This document shows positions 1-8,135 of a stretch of 64,000 bases of DNA, piece by piece. The stretch comes from Myxococcales bacterium (GTDB lineage Bacteria; Myxococcota; UBA727; GCA-2721815): contig PBLQ01000006.1 in the NCBI GenBank assembly GCA_002721815.1, forward strand, positions 1-64,000, given 5' to 3'. The notes beneath the pieces are model-generated. The model ran no database searches. It saw only the letters and a program-made list of their open reading frames with translations, and was not told the origin of the DNA. Position 1 is the first letter of the stretch. Each line of letters starts with the position of its first letter. Made by a program: the position numbers and the translations under genes.

Positions 1-136
1 GGTGATGCCTGGCGACAACGTGAAGATCCAGGTCGAGCTGATCGCGCCGATCGCGATGGAAGAAGGGCTGCGTTTCGCGATTCGCGAAGGTGGCCGTACC
101 GTTGGCGCGGGCGTTGTTTCAGAAATTATTGAGTAA
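1..136 (+). CDS. tuf: Elongation factor Tu, C-terminal end (partial)
   Basis: The window opens inside this gene; the readable frame begins at base 2 and ends with TAA at 134-136, giving the last 44 residues. The end of the beta-barrel domain III is recognisable, with the motifs [21 protein letters not shown] and the terminus SEIIE. EF-Tu carries aminoacyl-tRNA to the ribosome in the cytoplasm. Its position directly before tRNA-Trp, secE and nusG is the classical tufB-type arrangement. The start and the GTP-binding domain lie outside the window. Confidence 0.97.
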   Translation, partial: VMPGDNVKIQVELIAPIAMEEGLRFAIREGGRTVGAGVVSEIIE

Positions 137-226
137 TTTTAGCTGTTTACAGCTTCAGATGGCCCGTCCGCCTCAATTTGGGGTGTGGCGGGTTTGTCTT
201 GACCAAATCAATTAAAACCTGCACAA

Positions 227-249
227 AAACCCCTCCCCAAAAGGGGTTT
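227..249 (+). terminator. Hairpin between tuf and tRNA-Trp
   Basis: AAACCCCT (227-234) pairs perfectly with AGGGGTTT (242-249) across a seven-base loop. No long T-run follows, only the T-rich end of the stem, so it may be a weak terminator, a processing site or an attenuator between tuf and the downstream tRNA. Confidence 0.45.
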
Positions 250-259
250 GTTGATCTAT

Positions 260-335
260 AGGTCACTAGCTCAATTGGTAGAGCATCGGTCTCCAAAACC
301 GAGGGTTGGGGGTTCAAGTCCCTCGTGGCCTGCCA
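260..335 (+). tRNA. trpT: tRNA-Trp (anticodon CCA)
   Basis: The cloverleaf can be folded by hand. The acceptor AGGTCAC pairs with GTGGCCT; the D-arm is followed by an anticodon stem CGGTC/ACCGA-type arm with CTCCAAA in the loop, giving anticodon CCA. The T-arm contains GGTTCAAGTCC. The discriminator base is G332, and the CCA end is encoded at 333-335. It sits between tuf and secE, the usual place for tRNA-Trp in many bacteria. Confidence 0.95.
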
Positions 336-401
336 AGATATTCTGTTTTTCGTCAGGATAATCCTGCCGAAAACGGTGTTTGAAGAAGGAAGAAGGCGTA
401 T

Positions 402-791
402 ATGCCAGGCAAAAATACATGGGTTTGGATCTTTTTTATCGCGGCTGCGTTGGTGGCGGCAAAGATCCTTGATTTCGCGTTCGCCGATATCTTTTCGGTG
501 GCAAAGTGGCCGAATACTGCCGTCTTAGGTGAGAACTTTACGCTGAGCACTTTGCTGGGCGTATTGATTTCCGTGGTGGGCACTTTTTACTTTGCCGTGT
601 TGCACACCCAAAGCCGTGCCTTCGTAGAAGAATCAGTGGTGGAGCTGGATAAAACAGCTTGGCCCACCCGGGAAGACGCTTGGAGTTCAACCATTGTGGT
701 TCTCATCTTCTCCTTCATTTCCGCAGGGATTTTAGGATTGTTCGACACAGTCTTTCACTGGCTCACGAACAACAATTTGTTTTTGTATTAA
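402..791 (+). CDS. secE: Preprotein translocase subunit SecE
   Basis: SecE is the small clamp subunit of the SecYEG channel in the inner membrane. The 129 residues hold three predicted membrane segments, at about 8-28, 46-68 and 97-118, as in the long enterobacterial SecE and unlike the single-helix form. The conserved cytoplasmic signature ELDKTAWPTREDAW lies at 81-94, immediately before the last helix. The ATG is preceded by the purine-rich GGAAGAAGG. Next to nusG, as usual. Overall similarity outside the signature is low, which is normal for this family. Confidence 0.93.
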   Translation: MPGKNTWVWIFFIAAALVAAKILDFAFADIFSVAKWPNTAVLGENFTLSTLLGVLISVVGTFYFAVLHTQSRAFVEESVVELDKTAWPTREDAWSSTIVVLIFSFISAGILGLFDTVFHWLTNNNLFLY

Positions 792-794
792 GAA

Positions 795-809
795 GACGCT
801 CAAGGCGTC
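795..809 (+). promoter_or_regulatory. Small hairpin in the secE-nusG gap
   Basis: GACGC (795-799) and GCGTC (805-809) can form a five-base-pair stem with a five-base loop, 9 bases before the nusG ATG. It overlaps the place where a ribosome binding site would be expected and no strong Shine-Dalgarno sequence is visible, so it could influence nusG translation. This is an inference only. Confidence 0.25.
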
Positions 810-818
810 CTGGATAAA

Positions 819-1556
819 ATGATGATCGAAGAAACAAACGTAGAAAATACCGGTACCGACTCCGGTGAAGTGCAAGCTCAAGCCGAAGCACCGGCCCCTG
901 TTGAAACCGTGGAAGCTGCACCCGCAGAAGAAACTGCACCTGCCCAAGAAGCTGCACCCACTGAGGCTACGGGCGGTGAGGAAGCAGTTGAAGAAGAGGC
1001 TGAGCCACCAAAAAACACAAATCCAAATCTCAAATGGTACGTGGTTCACACTTTTTCCGGTTACGAAAACCGCGCCCAAAAAGCGCTGCAAGAACGCATC
1101 AAGCAACGTAACATGGCAGAAATGTTTGGCGATGTTTTGGTGCCCACTGAAACGGTAGAAGAAGTGCGCGGTGGCACCCGCCGAACCAGCAAAAGAAAAT
1201 TTTTCCCAGGCTATATGTTGGTTCAAGTGGAGTTGAACGAACAAACTTGGCATTTGGTGAAGAACACGCCCAAAGTCACTGGCTTTGTGGGCGGTACGAC
1301 CAATCCCCCGAGCATCACCGACAAAGAAGTCGGTCGTCTGCTGGGCCAAATCGAGCAAGGCATTACCAAGCCCACGCCGAAGTATGCTTACCACGAAGGT
1401 GAGACAGTACGCGTGATCGAAGGGCCTTTTATGAATTTCAACGGAACCATCGAAGAAGTGCGCCCTGAAAAGCAGAAGCTTCGCGTGACGGTTTCGATTT
1501 TTGGAAGAGCGACACCTGTAGAATTGGATTATATGCAGGTGGAGAAACTGAGTTAA
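819..1556 (+). CDS. nusG: Transcription termination/antitermination factor NusG with N-terminal extension
   Basis: NusG binds RNA polymerase and links it to Rho or the ribosome. Of 245 residues, about 72-175 are the NGN domain (starts [30 protein letters not shown] in the middle) and about 195-245 the KOW domain ([11 protein letters not shown] ... NGTIEEV). Typical NusG is about 175-185 residues; the extra length is an acidic Ala/Pro/Glu-rich tail at residues 1-70 with no predicted fold. The start is the first of two adjacent ATGs; no later Met occurs before the NGN domain, so the extension appears real. Cotranscribed with secE and the ribosomal protein genes. Confidence 0.96.
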   Translation: MMIEETNVENTGTDSGEVQAQAEAPAPVETVEAAPAEETAPAQEAAPTEATGGEEAVEEEAEPPKNTNPNLKWYVVHTFSGYENRAQKALQERIKQRNMAEMFGDVLVPTETVEEVRGGTRRTSKRKFFPGYMLVQVELNEQTWHLVKNTPKVTGFVGGTTNPPSITDKEVGRLLGQIEQGITKPTPKYAYHEGETVRVIEGPFMNFNGTIEEVRPEKQKLRVTVSIFGRATPVELDYMQVEKLS

Positions 1557-1610
1557 CAACCAACGTGGGAGTTGGATTTTGTCCAACGTTCGCACCACCA
1601 GGAGTAAAAA

Positions 1611-2057
1611 ATGGCAAAGAAAATTACGGGGTACATCAAACTCCAAGTGCCAGCAGGAAAGGCCAACCCATCACCACCGGTCGGACCTGCATTGGGTCAA
1701 CATGGCGTCAACATCATGGCTTTTTGCAAAGACTTCAATGCAAAAACCCAAGACCAAATCGGCATGAAAATCCCAGTGGTCATCACTGTCTACCAAGACA
1801 AGTCTTTTTCCTTTATCACCAAGACCCCCCCTGCATCCACGCTGATCAAAAAAGCAGCAGGCCTGAAATTCGAAGGTAAGCCCGGCACCGGCGCTAACAA
1901 TCCAGGTCGTGAAAAAGTAGGCAAGGTCACTTGGTCCCAAGTGGAAGAGATTGCAAAAGCGAAAGCACCTGACTTGAACGCATACGATTCAAAGCAGGGT
2001 GCAAAGATCATTGCTGGAACCGCACGTTCCATGGGCATTGACGTCGTAGACGGTTAA
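1611..2057 (+). CDS. rplK: 50S ribosomal protein L11
   Basis: The protein has 148 residues, close to the family norm of about 142. The N-terminal proline-rich segment ([20 protein letters not shown], about residues 13-32) and the C-terminal rRNA-binding domain ending in [11 protein letters not shown] are both present. L11 forms the stalk base of the GTPase centre on 23S rRNA. A clear AGGAG sits upstream of the ATG. It belongs to the same operon as nusG and rplA. Confidence 0.98.
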   Translation: MAKKITGYIKLQVPAGKANPSPPVGPALGQHGVNIMAFCKDFNAKTQDQIGMKIPVVITVYQDKSFSFITKTPPASTLIKKAAGLKFEGKPGTGANNPGREKVGKVTWSQVEEIAKAKAPDLNAYDSKQGAKIIAGTARSMGIDVVDG

Positions 2058-2112
2058 CGACTTTACCTTCGCTTCGATGCCCATTGGCCTCAGCGAAGAA
2101 GGGAAATTCAAA

Positions 2113-2820
2113 ATGGCAAAATTAGGTAAGAAAAGAAAAGAAGCATTTGCGCGCGTTGATCGTAACAAGCGTTACTCCTTGAACGAAGCTGTGAGCTTGG
2201 TCAAAGGTTGTCAAACAGCAAAATTCGATGAGTCCGTAGACGTGGCCTTGAACTTGGGTGTTGACCCACGGCACGCTGACCAAATGGTACGCGGTGCAGT
2301 GGTATTGCCTGCAGGCACTGGAAAAAGCGTTCGCGTGGCCGTTTTCGCCAAGGGCCCAAAAGCCACCGAAGCTGAAGAAGCTGGTGCTGATGTGGTCGGC
2401 GCTGAAGACTTGGCAGAAAAAGTCCAAAACGGTGAAATTAACTTTGAACGCGTGATTGCAACACCAGACATGATGGCCGTTGTGGGTCGTTTGGGCCGTG
2501 TTTTGGGCCCCCGTGGTTTGATGCCAAACCCCAAAGTGGGCACGGTGACCATGGATTTGGCCAAAGCTGTGGGCGAAGCCAAAGGCGGCAAGGTACAGTT
2601 CAAGGTGGAGAAATCCGGTATTGTACACGCCCCCATCGGTCGTGTTTCCTTTGAGGAAGGCAAGCTGCAAGAAAACTTGAACGCGATTCTCACCGCGGTG
2701 ATGCGCGCCAAGCCTGCCGGAGCAAAAGGTCAATATCTTAAGGGAGTTACCATCTCCTCCACCATGGGGCCGGGCATCAAAATCGACCCCGTTGAAGCGC
2801 AAGCTTCGGTGAAAGACTAA
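2113..2820 (+). CDS. rplA: 50S ribosomal protein L1
   Basis: The 235-residue product matches the usual L1 length. Recognisable features are the [11 protein letters not shown] start and the central signature [21 protein letters not shown]1 binds 23S rRNA and, in many bacteria, its own operon mRNA to repress translation. An in-frame ATG at 2077 would add 12 residues, but the ATG at 2113 has GAAGGG nearby and gives the conserved N-terminus, so it is preferred. It lies 55 bases after rplK. Confidence 0.97.
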   Translation: MAKLGKKRKEAFARVDRNKRYSLNEAVSLVKGCQTAKFDESVDVALNLGVDPRHADQMVRGAVVLPAGTGKSVRVAVFAKGPKATEAEEAGADVVGAEDLAEKVQNGEINFERVIATPDMMAVVGRLGRVLGPRGLMPNPKVGTVTMDLAKAVGEAKGGKVQFKVEKSGIVHAPIGRVSFEEGKLQENLNAILTAVMRAKPAGAKGQYLKGVTISSTMGPGIKIDPVEAQASVKD

Positions 2821-3176
2821 TTCTTAGGACCAGTTGACAAAACAGCTGGTTATGCGAGGAAAGGCCCAGAAACGATGTTTCTGGGCTTGATCGCCTCTTT
2901 GAGGGGATCACCTTTGTCGAAGACAGTCGGTCTGCTCACGCAGGTAATGGTACGCCGCCGACCGAGATGGAGAACAGCATATCGAAAAGACAGTGTTCTA
3001 TTTCTGTCCTTTTCCATGCGACTTCACTTCGACGATTGATGGGTTGAGGTCGCTTTTTTGATCTCAACACATTTTGGAAGCGCGTCATCATCGGTGACGC
3101 ACGTTGGCCGCTTTGAGTTTTTCAAAGCACAATTCAGTTCTCTTTTAGAGAACTGTTGAGTTGAAGGAGGTGTCCG
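2821..3176 (+). promoter_or_regulatory. Long hairpin-rich leader of the rplJ-rplL mRNA
   Basis: This 356-base stretch holds no gene. At least five stem-loops can be drawn: 2864-2873/2877-2886 (ten perfect pairs), 3043-3051/3060-3068 (nine pairs, one G-T), 3082-3087/3095-3100, 3110-3116/3122-3128, and 3135-3143/3147-3155 (nine perfect pairs). The last ends 8 bases before the AAGGAGG at 3164-3170. In bacteria the L10-L12 complex is known to bind such a leader and repress its own translation, so this is the likely L10 leader. The exact kink-turn binding site was not identified by eye. Confidence 0.7.
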
Positions 3177-3698
3177 TTGGACAGAGCAACAAAAGAAGCT
3201 CGGGTAGATTACTTACGTGAAGCACTGTCTTCTGCAGAATCCGTGATTTTGACCGGTGTGTCGGGTTTAACCGTCGCCGAGGTGTCTGATCTTCGCGGTA
3301 AACTGCATGAAGCTGGTGTGAACTACAAAGTGGTCAAAAACACCCTGGCTAAGCTAGCGATTCGTGATGGCGATATGAACGTTATTGCGGATGACTTTAA
3401 AGGACCGACGGCCATCGCTTGGAGTGACGACCCGGTAGCACCCGCTAAGATTCTCAAGAATTTCCAAAAAGACTTGGAAAAGTTTGAAATCAAAGCTGGC
3501 TTCAACGCCGGTAACCGTCTTGATTTGGATCAAATCAAGGCATTGGCTGACCTGCCAAGTCTCGACGAATTGCGTTCTCAACTGTTGGGAACCATCGAGG
3601 GCGTGACTGGCAAATTGCTTGCACAGGTGAATGCACCTGCGAGCAACTTGGTTGGCGTACTTCAAGCCAAGATCGACAAGGACAAAGAGGCTGCATAA
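3177..3698 (+). CDS. rplJ: 50S ribosomal protein L10, TTG start
   Basis: L10 anchors the L7/L12 stalk. The 173 residues match the family (usual 165-175), with the N-terminal rRNA-binding part containing GVNYKVVKNTLAK at about 48-60 and a C-terminal helix for L12 dimers. No ATG fits: the start is TTG at 3177, supported by a perfect AAGGAGG (3164-3170) six bases upstream. The hairpin at 3135-3155 lies just before that site, consistent with autogenous control. rplL follows after 57 bases. Confidence 0.96.
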   Translation: MDRATKEARVDYLREALSSAESVILTGVSGLTVAEVSDLRGKLHEAGVNYKVVKNTLAKLAIRDGDMNVIADDFKGPTAIAWSDDPVAPAKILKNFQKDLEKFEIKAGFNAGNRLDLDQIKALADLPSLDELRSQLLGTIEGVTGKLLAQVNAPASNLVGVLQAKIDKDKEAA

Positions 3699-3755
3699 GC
3701 CTGATGACCTTGTGGCTGTCGAAACATTATCTTTTTAACTATGGAGAGTAGAACA

Positions 3756-4139
3756 ATGGCAGATTTAGAAACATTAAAAGCAGAACTCGGCAAGTTGACC
3801 ATTTTGGAAGCTGCTGAATTGGTGAAGTCCCTCGAAGAAGAGTGGGGCGTTAAAGCAGCCAGTGGCGGTGGCATGATGATGGCCATGCCTGCTGGTGGTG
3901 ACGCTGGCGGTGGCGCTGGCGAAGAAAAGACCGAATTCGACGTTGAGTTGGCCGAAGTCGGTGGCAAGAAAATCCAAGTGATCAAAGTGGTTCGCGAAGT
4001 GACCGGTTTGGGTCTGAAAGACGCCAAAGACATGGTCGAAGGTGCACCTAAAGTGATCAAAGAAGGCTTGCCTAAAGCAGAAGCCGAAGAGTTGAAAGGC
4101 AAGCTCGAAGAAGCTGGCGCCAAAGTCAACTTGAAGTAA
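3756..4139 (+). CDS. rplL: 50S ribosomal protein L7/L12
   Basis: The product is 127 residues. The N-terminal dimerisation domain (about 1-33, with [19 protein letters not shown]) is joined by a flexible Gly/Ala/Met hinge (about 36-55) to the C-terminal factor-binding domain ([12 protein letters not shown] ... [20 protein letters not shown]). It recruits translation GTPases. An upstream in-frame ATG at 3741 would add MESRT, but GGAGAG lies between the two codons at the right distance for 3756. A strong terminator follows. Confidence 0.97.
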   Translation: MADLETLKAELGKLTILEAAELVKSLEEEWGVKAASGGGMMMAMPAGGDAGGGAGEEKTEFDVELAEVGGKKIQVIKVVREVTGLGLKDAKDMVEGAPKVIKEGLPKAEAEELKGKLEEAGAKVNLK

Positions 4140-4161
4140 TCTGACTCAAATGTCAGTCAAA

Positions 4162-4197
4162 GCCACCTTTTCCCAGCCGGGAGCAGGTGGCTTTTTT
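4162..4197 (+). terminator. Rho-independent terminator after rplL
   Basis: GCCACCT (4162-4168) pairs with AGGTGGC (4185-4191), with an internal TCCC/GGGA extension, followed by six T residues (4192-4197) and more T-rich sequence. It ends the ribosomal protein operon here; in most bacteria rpoB would follow rplL. Confidence 0.9.
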
Positions 4198-4264
4198 CTT
4201 TTTGGCCGCCAAATTTGTTTGAATGTGCGGTCTCGAGTTAAAAAGGGGCATTCGTAGGAGAAAC

Positions 4265-5290
4265 ATGCACGGAACAGGCAAAGATCTGGGGCATTTTAGC
4301 GAAAAAGTGCCCCCTCAAGCACTCTCGCAGGCCCGCAAAGTGGCCGCCGCTCTGGCCAAAACCCAAAAGGTATTGGTTTTGGGACACGTGGGGGCTGATG
4401 GTGATGTGGCAGGCTCCTCTTTGGGGTTGGCTCAGGCCCTTCGTGAACTGGGGAAAAAAGTCACCGTCTATAACGAAGCGCCTTACCCAGAAACCTTTCA
4501 TTGGTTGGCCGGTGGCAAATCCGTGAAACATGAATTGGGGCCCAGGGTTCGCTTTGATGCCACCGTCTCTGTTGATGCAGCCGACCCTGCACGACTGGGT
4601 AAACATTTTCCCGATCCCGAACGGCGGGGCACCTTCATATGGGTGGACCACCATCGCATCGATCCGCCACCGGGAGACATCAATTATATCGATTTGACGG
4701 CCGCAGCTGTGGGGGAGCAAATTGCCCAAATTCTGCGTGCCATGAAGCATCCTCTGAGCAAGAAGGTGGCCGAATGCCTTTATGTCTCACTGATGACGGA
4801 TACGGGTACCTTCCGTTATGCCAATACGTCGGTTCGCGCCTTTAACTTGGCGGGTGAGCTGGTCAAATCTGGCGTGAATCCCTGGGATATGACCGAAAAG
4901 GTCCTTGAGAGTCAGGCCCCACAACGAATGCTCTTATTACAGCGCATCATGCCTTCCTTATTTTTGTCCGGCTGTGGTCGTTATGGCTCGTTTTATGTGA
5001 GGCAAATCGACCAAAAAGCCGTGGGGGCGAAGCTGGAGCATGTGCATGGTTTGGTGAACCACATTCGGGCCACCAAGGGCGTTGAGGTGGCGGCCATTTT
5101 CGTGGAAAACGATGCCGGTATTAAGGTGAGCTTTCGCTCCAAAGGACATGTGTCCTGCCAGCCCATTCTCAAGAAGCTGGGTGGCAATGGACACCGTAAC
5201 GCTGGTTCTATCGTTCTCAAAGGCAGCAAAAAACAGGTGGTCGCCCAAGTCTACCAAGCACTTGAGTTGGCGATGCCCCAACGAACTTGA
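4265..5290 (+). CDS. nrnA: DHH/DHHA1 phosphoesterase, NrnA-like oligoribonuclease/pAp phosphatase
   Basis: The protein has 341 residues, and NrnA proteins are usually 310-340. It has the DHH-family metal motifs: HVGADGDVAGSS at 41-52, the name-giving DHH in WVDHHR at 126-131, and TDTGTFRY at 178-185. The DHHA1 domain near the end carries GGNGHRNAG. NrnA degrades 2-5 nucleotide RNAs and dephosphorylates pAp in the cytoplasm. The ATG at 4265 has TAGGAG 5 bases upstream; an earlier ATG at 4223 lacks one. Linkage to truB, 7 bases downstream, is also common for this family. Exact substrate preference is not visible from sequence. Confidence 0.9.
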   Translation: MHGTGKDLGHFSEKVPPQALSQARKVAAALAKTQKVLVLGHVGADGDVAGSSLGLAQALRELGKKVTVYNEAPYPETFHWLAGGKSVKHELGPRVRFDATVSVDAADPARLGKHFPDPERRGTFIWVDHHRIDPPPGDINYIDLTAAAVGEQIAQILRAMKHPLSKKVAECLYVSLMTDTGTFRYANTSVRAFNLAGELVKSGVNPWDMTEKVLESQAPQRMLLLQRIMPSLFLSGCGRYGSFYVRQIDQKAVGAKLEHVHGLVNHIRATKGVEVAAIFVENDAGIKVSFRSKGHVSCQPILKKLGGNGHRNAGSIVLKGSKKQVVAQVYQALELAMPQRT

Positions 5291-5297
5291 GTTCAAC

Positions 5298-6182
5298 ATG
5301 ACCTCCAAACCACACGGCATTCTACTCATCGACAAAGAGCTCGAATGGACATCCCATGATGTGGTGGCCAAGCTGCGAGGTATTCTGGGGACCAAAACCA
5401 TTGGCCACACTGGAACCCTCGATCCTTTGGCTTCAGGGCTGCTGGTGATTTTGGTGGGGGAGTACACACGGCTCTCCAATTACGTTTTGGCGCAAGAAAA
5501 GACCTACGAAACCGAAGTGACATTTGGTCGCAGCACCACCACGGATGATGCTGAGGGTGAAATAGTAAAAATGGTTGAAATGCCAGCCCTTAATGAGAAA
5601 GCTTTAAAGGAATCACTTGAACTATTTAATGGCACAATTTCCCAAAGGCCGCCGGCCTATTCAGCCATTTCTGTGGGCGGCGAGAAGCTCTACAAAAAGG
5701 CCCGTCGCGGAGAGGAAGTGGATGTTCCATTGAGGCAGGTACACGTGTCTGAAATCAGTCTTTTGGAGATGACAGCGGAGACCTGTCGGCTGCGGATTCG
5801 GTGCTCAAAAGGCACCTACATTCGGTCCATCGCCCGGGATTTGGGTGAAGCCATGGGTGGTGCTGCATTTTGTTCGGCACTGAGGCGTACTGCGGTGGGT
5901 GAATTCTCGGTCTCAGAAGCGCTTAAAATAGGCAGCACCGCTGAGGCGCATCGGGCATCTTTACTGACAGGGCTGAGCGCCAAGGTGGGTTTGCCACCGA
6001 TTCAGCTTCAAAAACAAGAAGCCATGGATTTATCGCACGGTAAAAAGATTGGCTGCCGTGCAGATGTACAAATTAAACCTGGAGAGTTGGCTTTGGCCTT
6101 TTATGGGGATGAAATCTGGGCCATTGTGGCCGAGCATCAGGGTGAGATCATTGTCAAACGCGGGTTTGGCAAACAAGTCTAG
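5298..6182 (+). CDS. truB: tRNA pseudouridine(55) synthase TruB
   Basis: TruB converts uridine 55 of the tRNA T-loop to pseudouridine. The 294 residues begin with the family's HGILLIDKELEWTSHDVV and contain the catalytic motif GHTGTLDPLASG at 36-47, with the nucleophile Asp42. RPPAYSAISVGGEKLYKKAR follows at about 117-136. The C-terminal part is shorter and less conserved, probably a PUA-like domain. The start ATG is 7 bases after the nrnA stop, so the two are likely cotranscribed. Confidence 0.96.
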   Translation: MTSKPHGILLIDKELEWTSHDVVAKLRGILGTKTIGHTGTLDPLASGLLVILVGEYTRLSNYVLAQEKTYETEVTFGRSTTTDDAEGEIVKMVEMPALNEKALKESLELFNGTISQRPPAYSAISVGGEKLYKKARRGEEVDVPLRQVHVSEISLLEMTAETCRLRIRCSKGTYIRSIARDLGEAMGGAAFCSALRRTAVGEFSVSEALKIGSTAEAHRASLLTGLSAKVGLPPIQLQKQEAMDLSHGKKIGCRADVQIKPGELALAFYGDEIWAIVAEHQGEIIVKRGFGKQV

Positions 6183-6202
6183 GGAATGACCCAGGAGTTC
6201 AT

Positions 6203-6985
6203 ATGAGTGAGAATCTTTTGTTGACCGAAGAAGCCGATGGCGTTTTGACCCTCACGCTCAACCGAACGGATGTGCACAACGCACTCAACAAGCCGCTGCT
6301 TTTGGCACTATCAGCAAAGCTTGAAGAAATTGCGCCAAGACAGGATATTCGCTGCGTAATTATTGCCGGTTCTGGTGAAAAGGCCTTTTGTGCAGGCGCT
6401 GATTTGAAAGAGCGAAAAGGATTCACCATGGAGCAGACCCGCTCCTTTGTTCGCAAGATTAGAGGGGTGATGGACCAAATCGAACGGTTGCCCATGCCCA
6501 CCATCGCGGCTTTGGATGGGGTGGCCTTTGGTGGTGGTATGGAAATGGCATTGGCTTGTGACATGCGTGTGTTGAGCGAAAGGGTTAAAATGGGCCTTAC
6601 CGAATGTGCTTTGGGGATTATTCCCGGGGCCGGGGGCACCCAGCGCCTGCCATATTTGGTGGGGGCCTCTAAAGCCAAAGAGCTCATTTTTACAGCCAAG
6701 CGCATGACCGCCCAAGAGGCGCACGAACTGGGTTTGGCCAACCGCTTGGTCCCTGCGGGTGAAGCACTCAAAGCCGCCCAAGATTTGGCCTCAGAGGTAG
6801 CGGCATGTGCTCCGATTGCCGTTCAGTCCGCCAAAGCCGCCATCCAGGGGGGTTTGGGTGTGGGCATGGAAGAAGGCCTTTTGCTGGAAGCCCGTTGTTA
6901 TGAAGTGACGCTATACACTGATGACCGTAACGAGGGCTTGCGGGCATTCGCGGAGAAGCGAAAACCAAACTATAAGGGTGTTTAA
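6203..6985 (+). CDS. Enoyl-CoA hydratase/isomerase family protein
   Basis: A crotonase-fold enzyme of 260 residues, the standard length. The oxyanion-hole segment AFCAGADLKER is at 61-71. The acid/base pair expected for hydratases is present: Glu114 in GGMEMALACD and Glu134 in TECALGIIPGAGGTQRLP. The pattern is closest to AUH-type methylglutaconyl-CoA/enoyl-CoA hydratases, but the acyl substrate cannot be fixed from the sequence. AGGAGTTCAT precedes the ATG. It lies 20 bases after truB and may be in the same transcript, though functionally unrelated. Confidence 0.93.
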   Translation: MSENLLLTEEADGVLTLTLNRTDVHNALNKPLLLALSAKLEEIAPRQDIRCVIIAGSGEKAFCAGADLKERKGFTMEQTRSFVRKIRGVMDQIERLPMPTIAALDGVAFGGGMEMALACDMRVLSERVKMGLTECALGIIPGAGGTQRLPYLVGASKAKELIFTAKRMTAQEAHELGLANRLVPAGEALKAAQDLASEVAACAPIAVQSAKAAIQGGLGVGMEEGLLLEARCYEVTLYTDDRNEGLRAFAEKRKPNYKGV

Positions 6986-7196
6986 ACCGGCCTGTACACC
7001 TTACCGTTAAAGTGCTTTCTTGTGATCGCGGCGGACAGTGAATCAGGGCGTTACATTAAAGAGTTAAAGTGGTTTTGCAGGGTTCTTCTCGCTCTTTCGG
7101 CTTCGCGTGACGCATCGGTCATTCGTCCCTCTTGTTGAAAATGGCTGGAAAGGTAGCTTTTCTCTTCGGCTGACAGAGCAGCCTTTGGGGACAGCA

Positions 7197-8081
7197 GTGA
7201 CAGACGATATTGAGCAATTGAGTGAATTGGCTGCGATGGCAACCTATGTGGTGTCAGTGAGTGCAATCGTTTTAGAGCTCGTTTGGTTGCGTTTGACCGG
7301 TACAACCGTGGATCATCAAGAAGGAAGGGCCAGCGTATTTTCTGGCCTTTTGGCTTTCGGCGGCTTGGGGTTGGCCAATCGCTTTTTCTTCATTGGGCTC
7401 ATGCACGTTTTTTGGTCCGTTCGGTTGATGGATTGGGGCACATCTTGGTTGGGGTTCCTGCTGGTCTTCATTCTTTATGATTTCATGTTCTATGTGGGCC
7501 ATGTGGCGGGGCACCGCATTCGGCTGTTTTGGTGTTTTCATTCGGTGCACCACACCAGCGAAGAAATGCGACTGACCACTGCCATTCGGGGGTCCATGTT
7601 CGACTTCGTGTATTTGCCCTGGTTTTTCGTTTGGATTCCGCTGTTGGGGTTTCATCCGGCTTTGGTGCTTGTGGTAGAAGCCATTGGGCGTCTTTGGGGG
7701 GTGATGGTCCACGCACATCCCAGTTTGGTGGGCCGATTGGGCTGGCTTGACCTGCTTTTGGTCACCCCAAGTGTGCATAGGGTTCACCATGGACGAAACT
7801 CGGCTTACATCGATCGAAATTATGGAGAAGTGCTGCTGCTGTGGGACCATTTGTTTGGATCACACACTCGAGAAGAAGAAGAGCCCGATTACGGGATTTT
7901 AGGGACAGTGGATTCGAAAAGCTTGCGCGAAATTCAGGTGTCGCCCTGGAAATCATTGGTCGGAGATTTAAGGCGTTCAGGCAGCCTGCAAGAGCGGTGT
8001 CATCATCTGTTTGCGGCACCTGGTACACCTTTTCAGCCGAAAAAGACGGTTTCAAAGACCATGTCTTCTTCGCCAGGCTGA
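7197..8081 (+). CDS. Sterol desaturase / fatty acid hydroxylase family membrane protein
   Basis: An integral membrane protein with the three histidine clusters of the non-haem diiron hydroxylase superfamily: HVAGH, HSVHH and, later, HRVHH. At least four hydrophobic segments surround them. Such enzymes hydroxylate or desaturate lipids in the membrane; the substrate here is unknown. The start is uncertain: GTG at 7197 follows GGGGAC and gives 294 residues, GTG at 7107 would add 30 residues of unlikely composition, and ATG at 7236 is also possible. The acidic EEEEPDY segment follows WDHLFGS near the end. No obvious functional tie to the photolyase downstream. Confidence 0.85.
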   Translation: MTDDIEQLSELAAMATYVVSVSAIVLELVWLRLTGTTVDHQEGRASVFSGLLAFGGLGLANRFFFIGLMHVFWSVRLMDWGTSWLGFLLVFILYDFMFYVGHVAGHRIRLFWCFHSVHHTSEEMRLTTAIRGSMFDFVYLPWFFVWIPLLGFHPALVLVVEAIGRLWGVMVHAHPSLVGRLGWLDLLLVTPSVHRVHHGRNSAYIDRNYGEVLLLWDHLFGSHTREEEEPDYGILGTVDSKSLREIQVSPWKSLVGDLRRSGSLQERCHHLFAAPGTPFQPKKTVSKTMSSSPG

Positions 8082-8135
8082 AACCTGATTTCGGAATGAG
8101 GAATAGACCTCATCGAACACCCGTTATGCTCATTG

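Noticed and set aside
732-1646. A 304-codon open frame on the - strand across secE-nusG
   Set aside because: It runs antisense through nusG and its product is Phe/Cys/Leu-rich with no family features. nusG and secE are certain.
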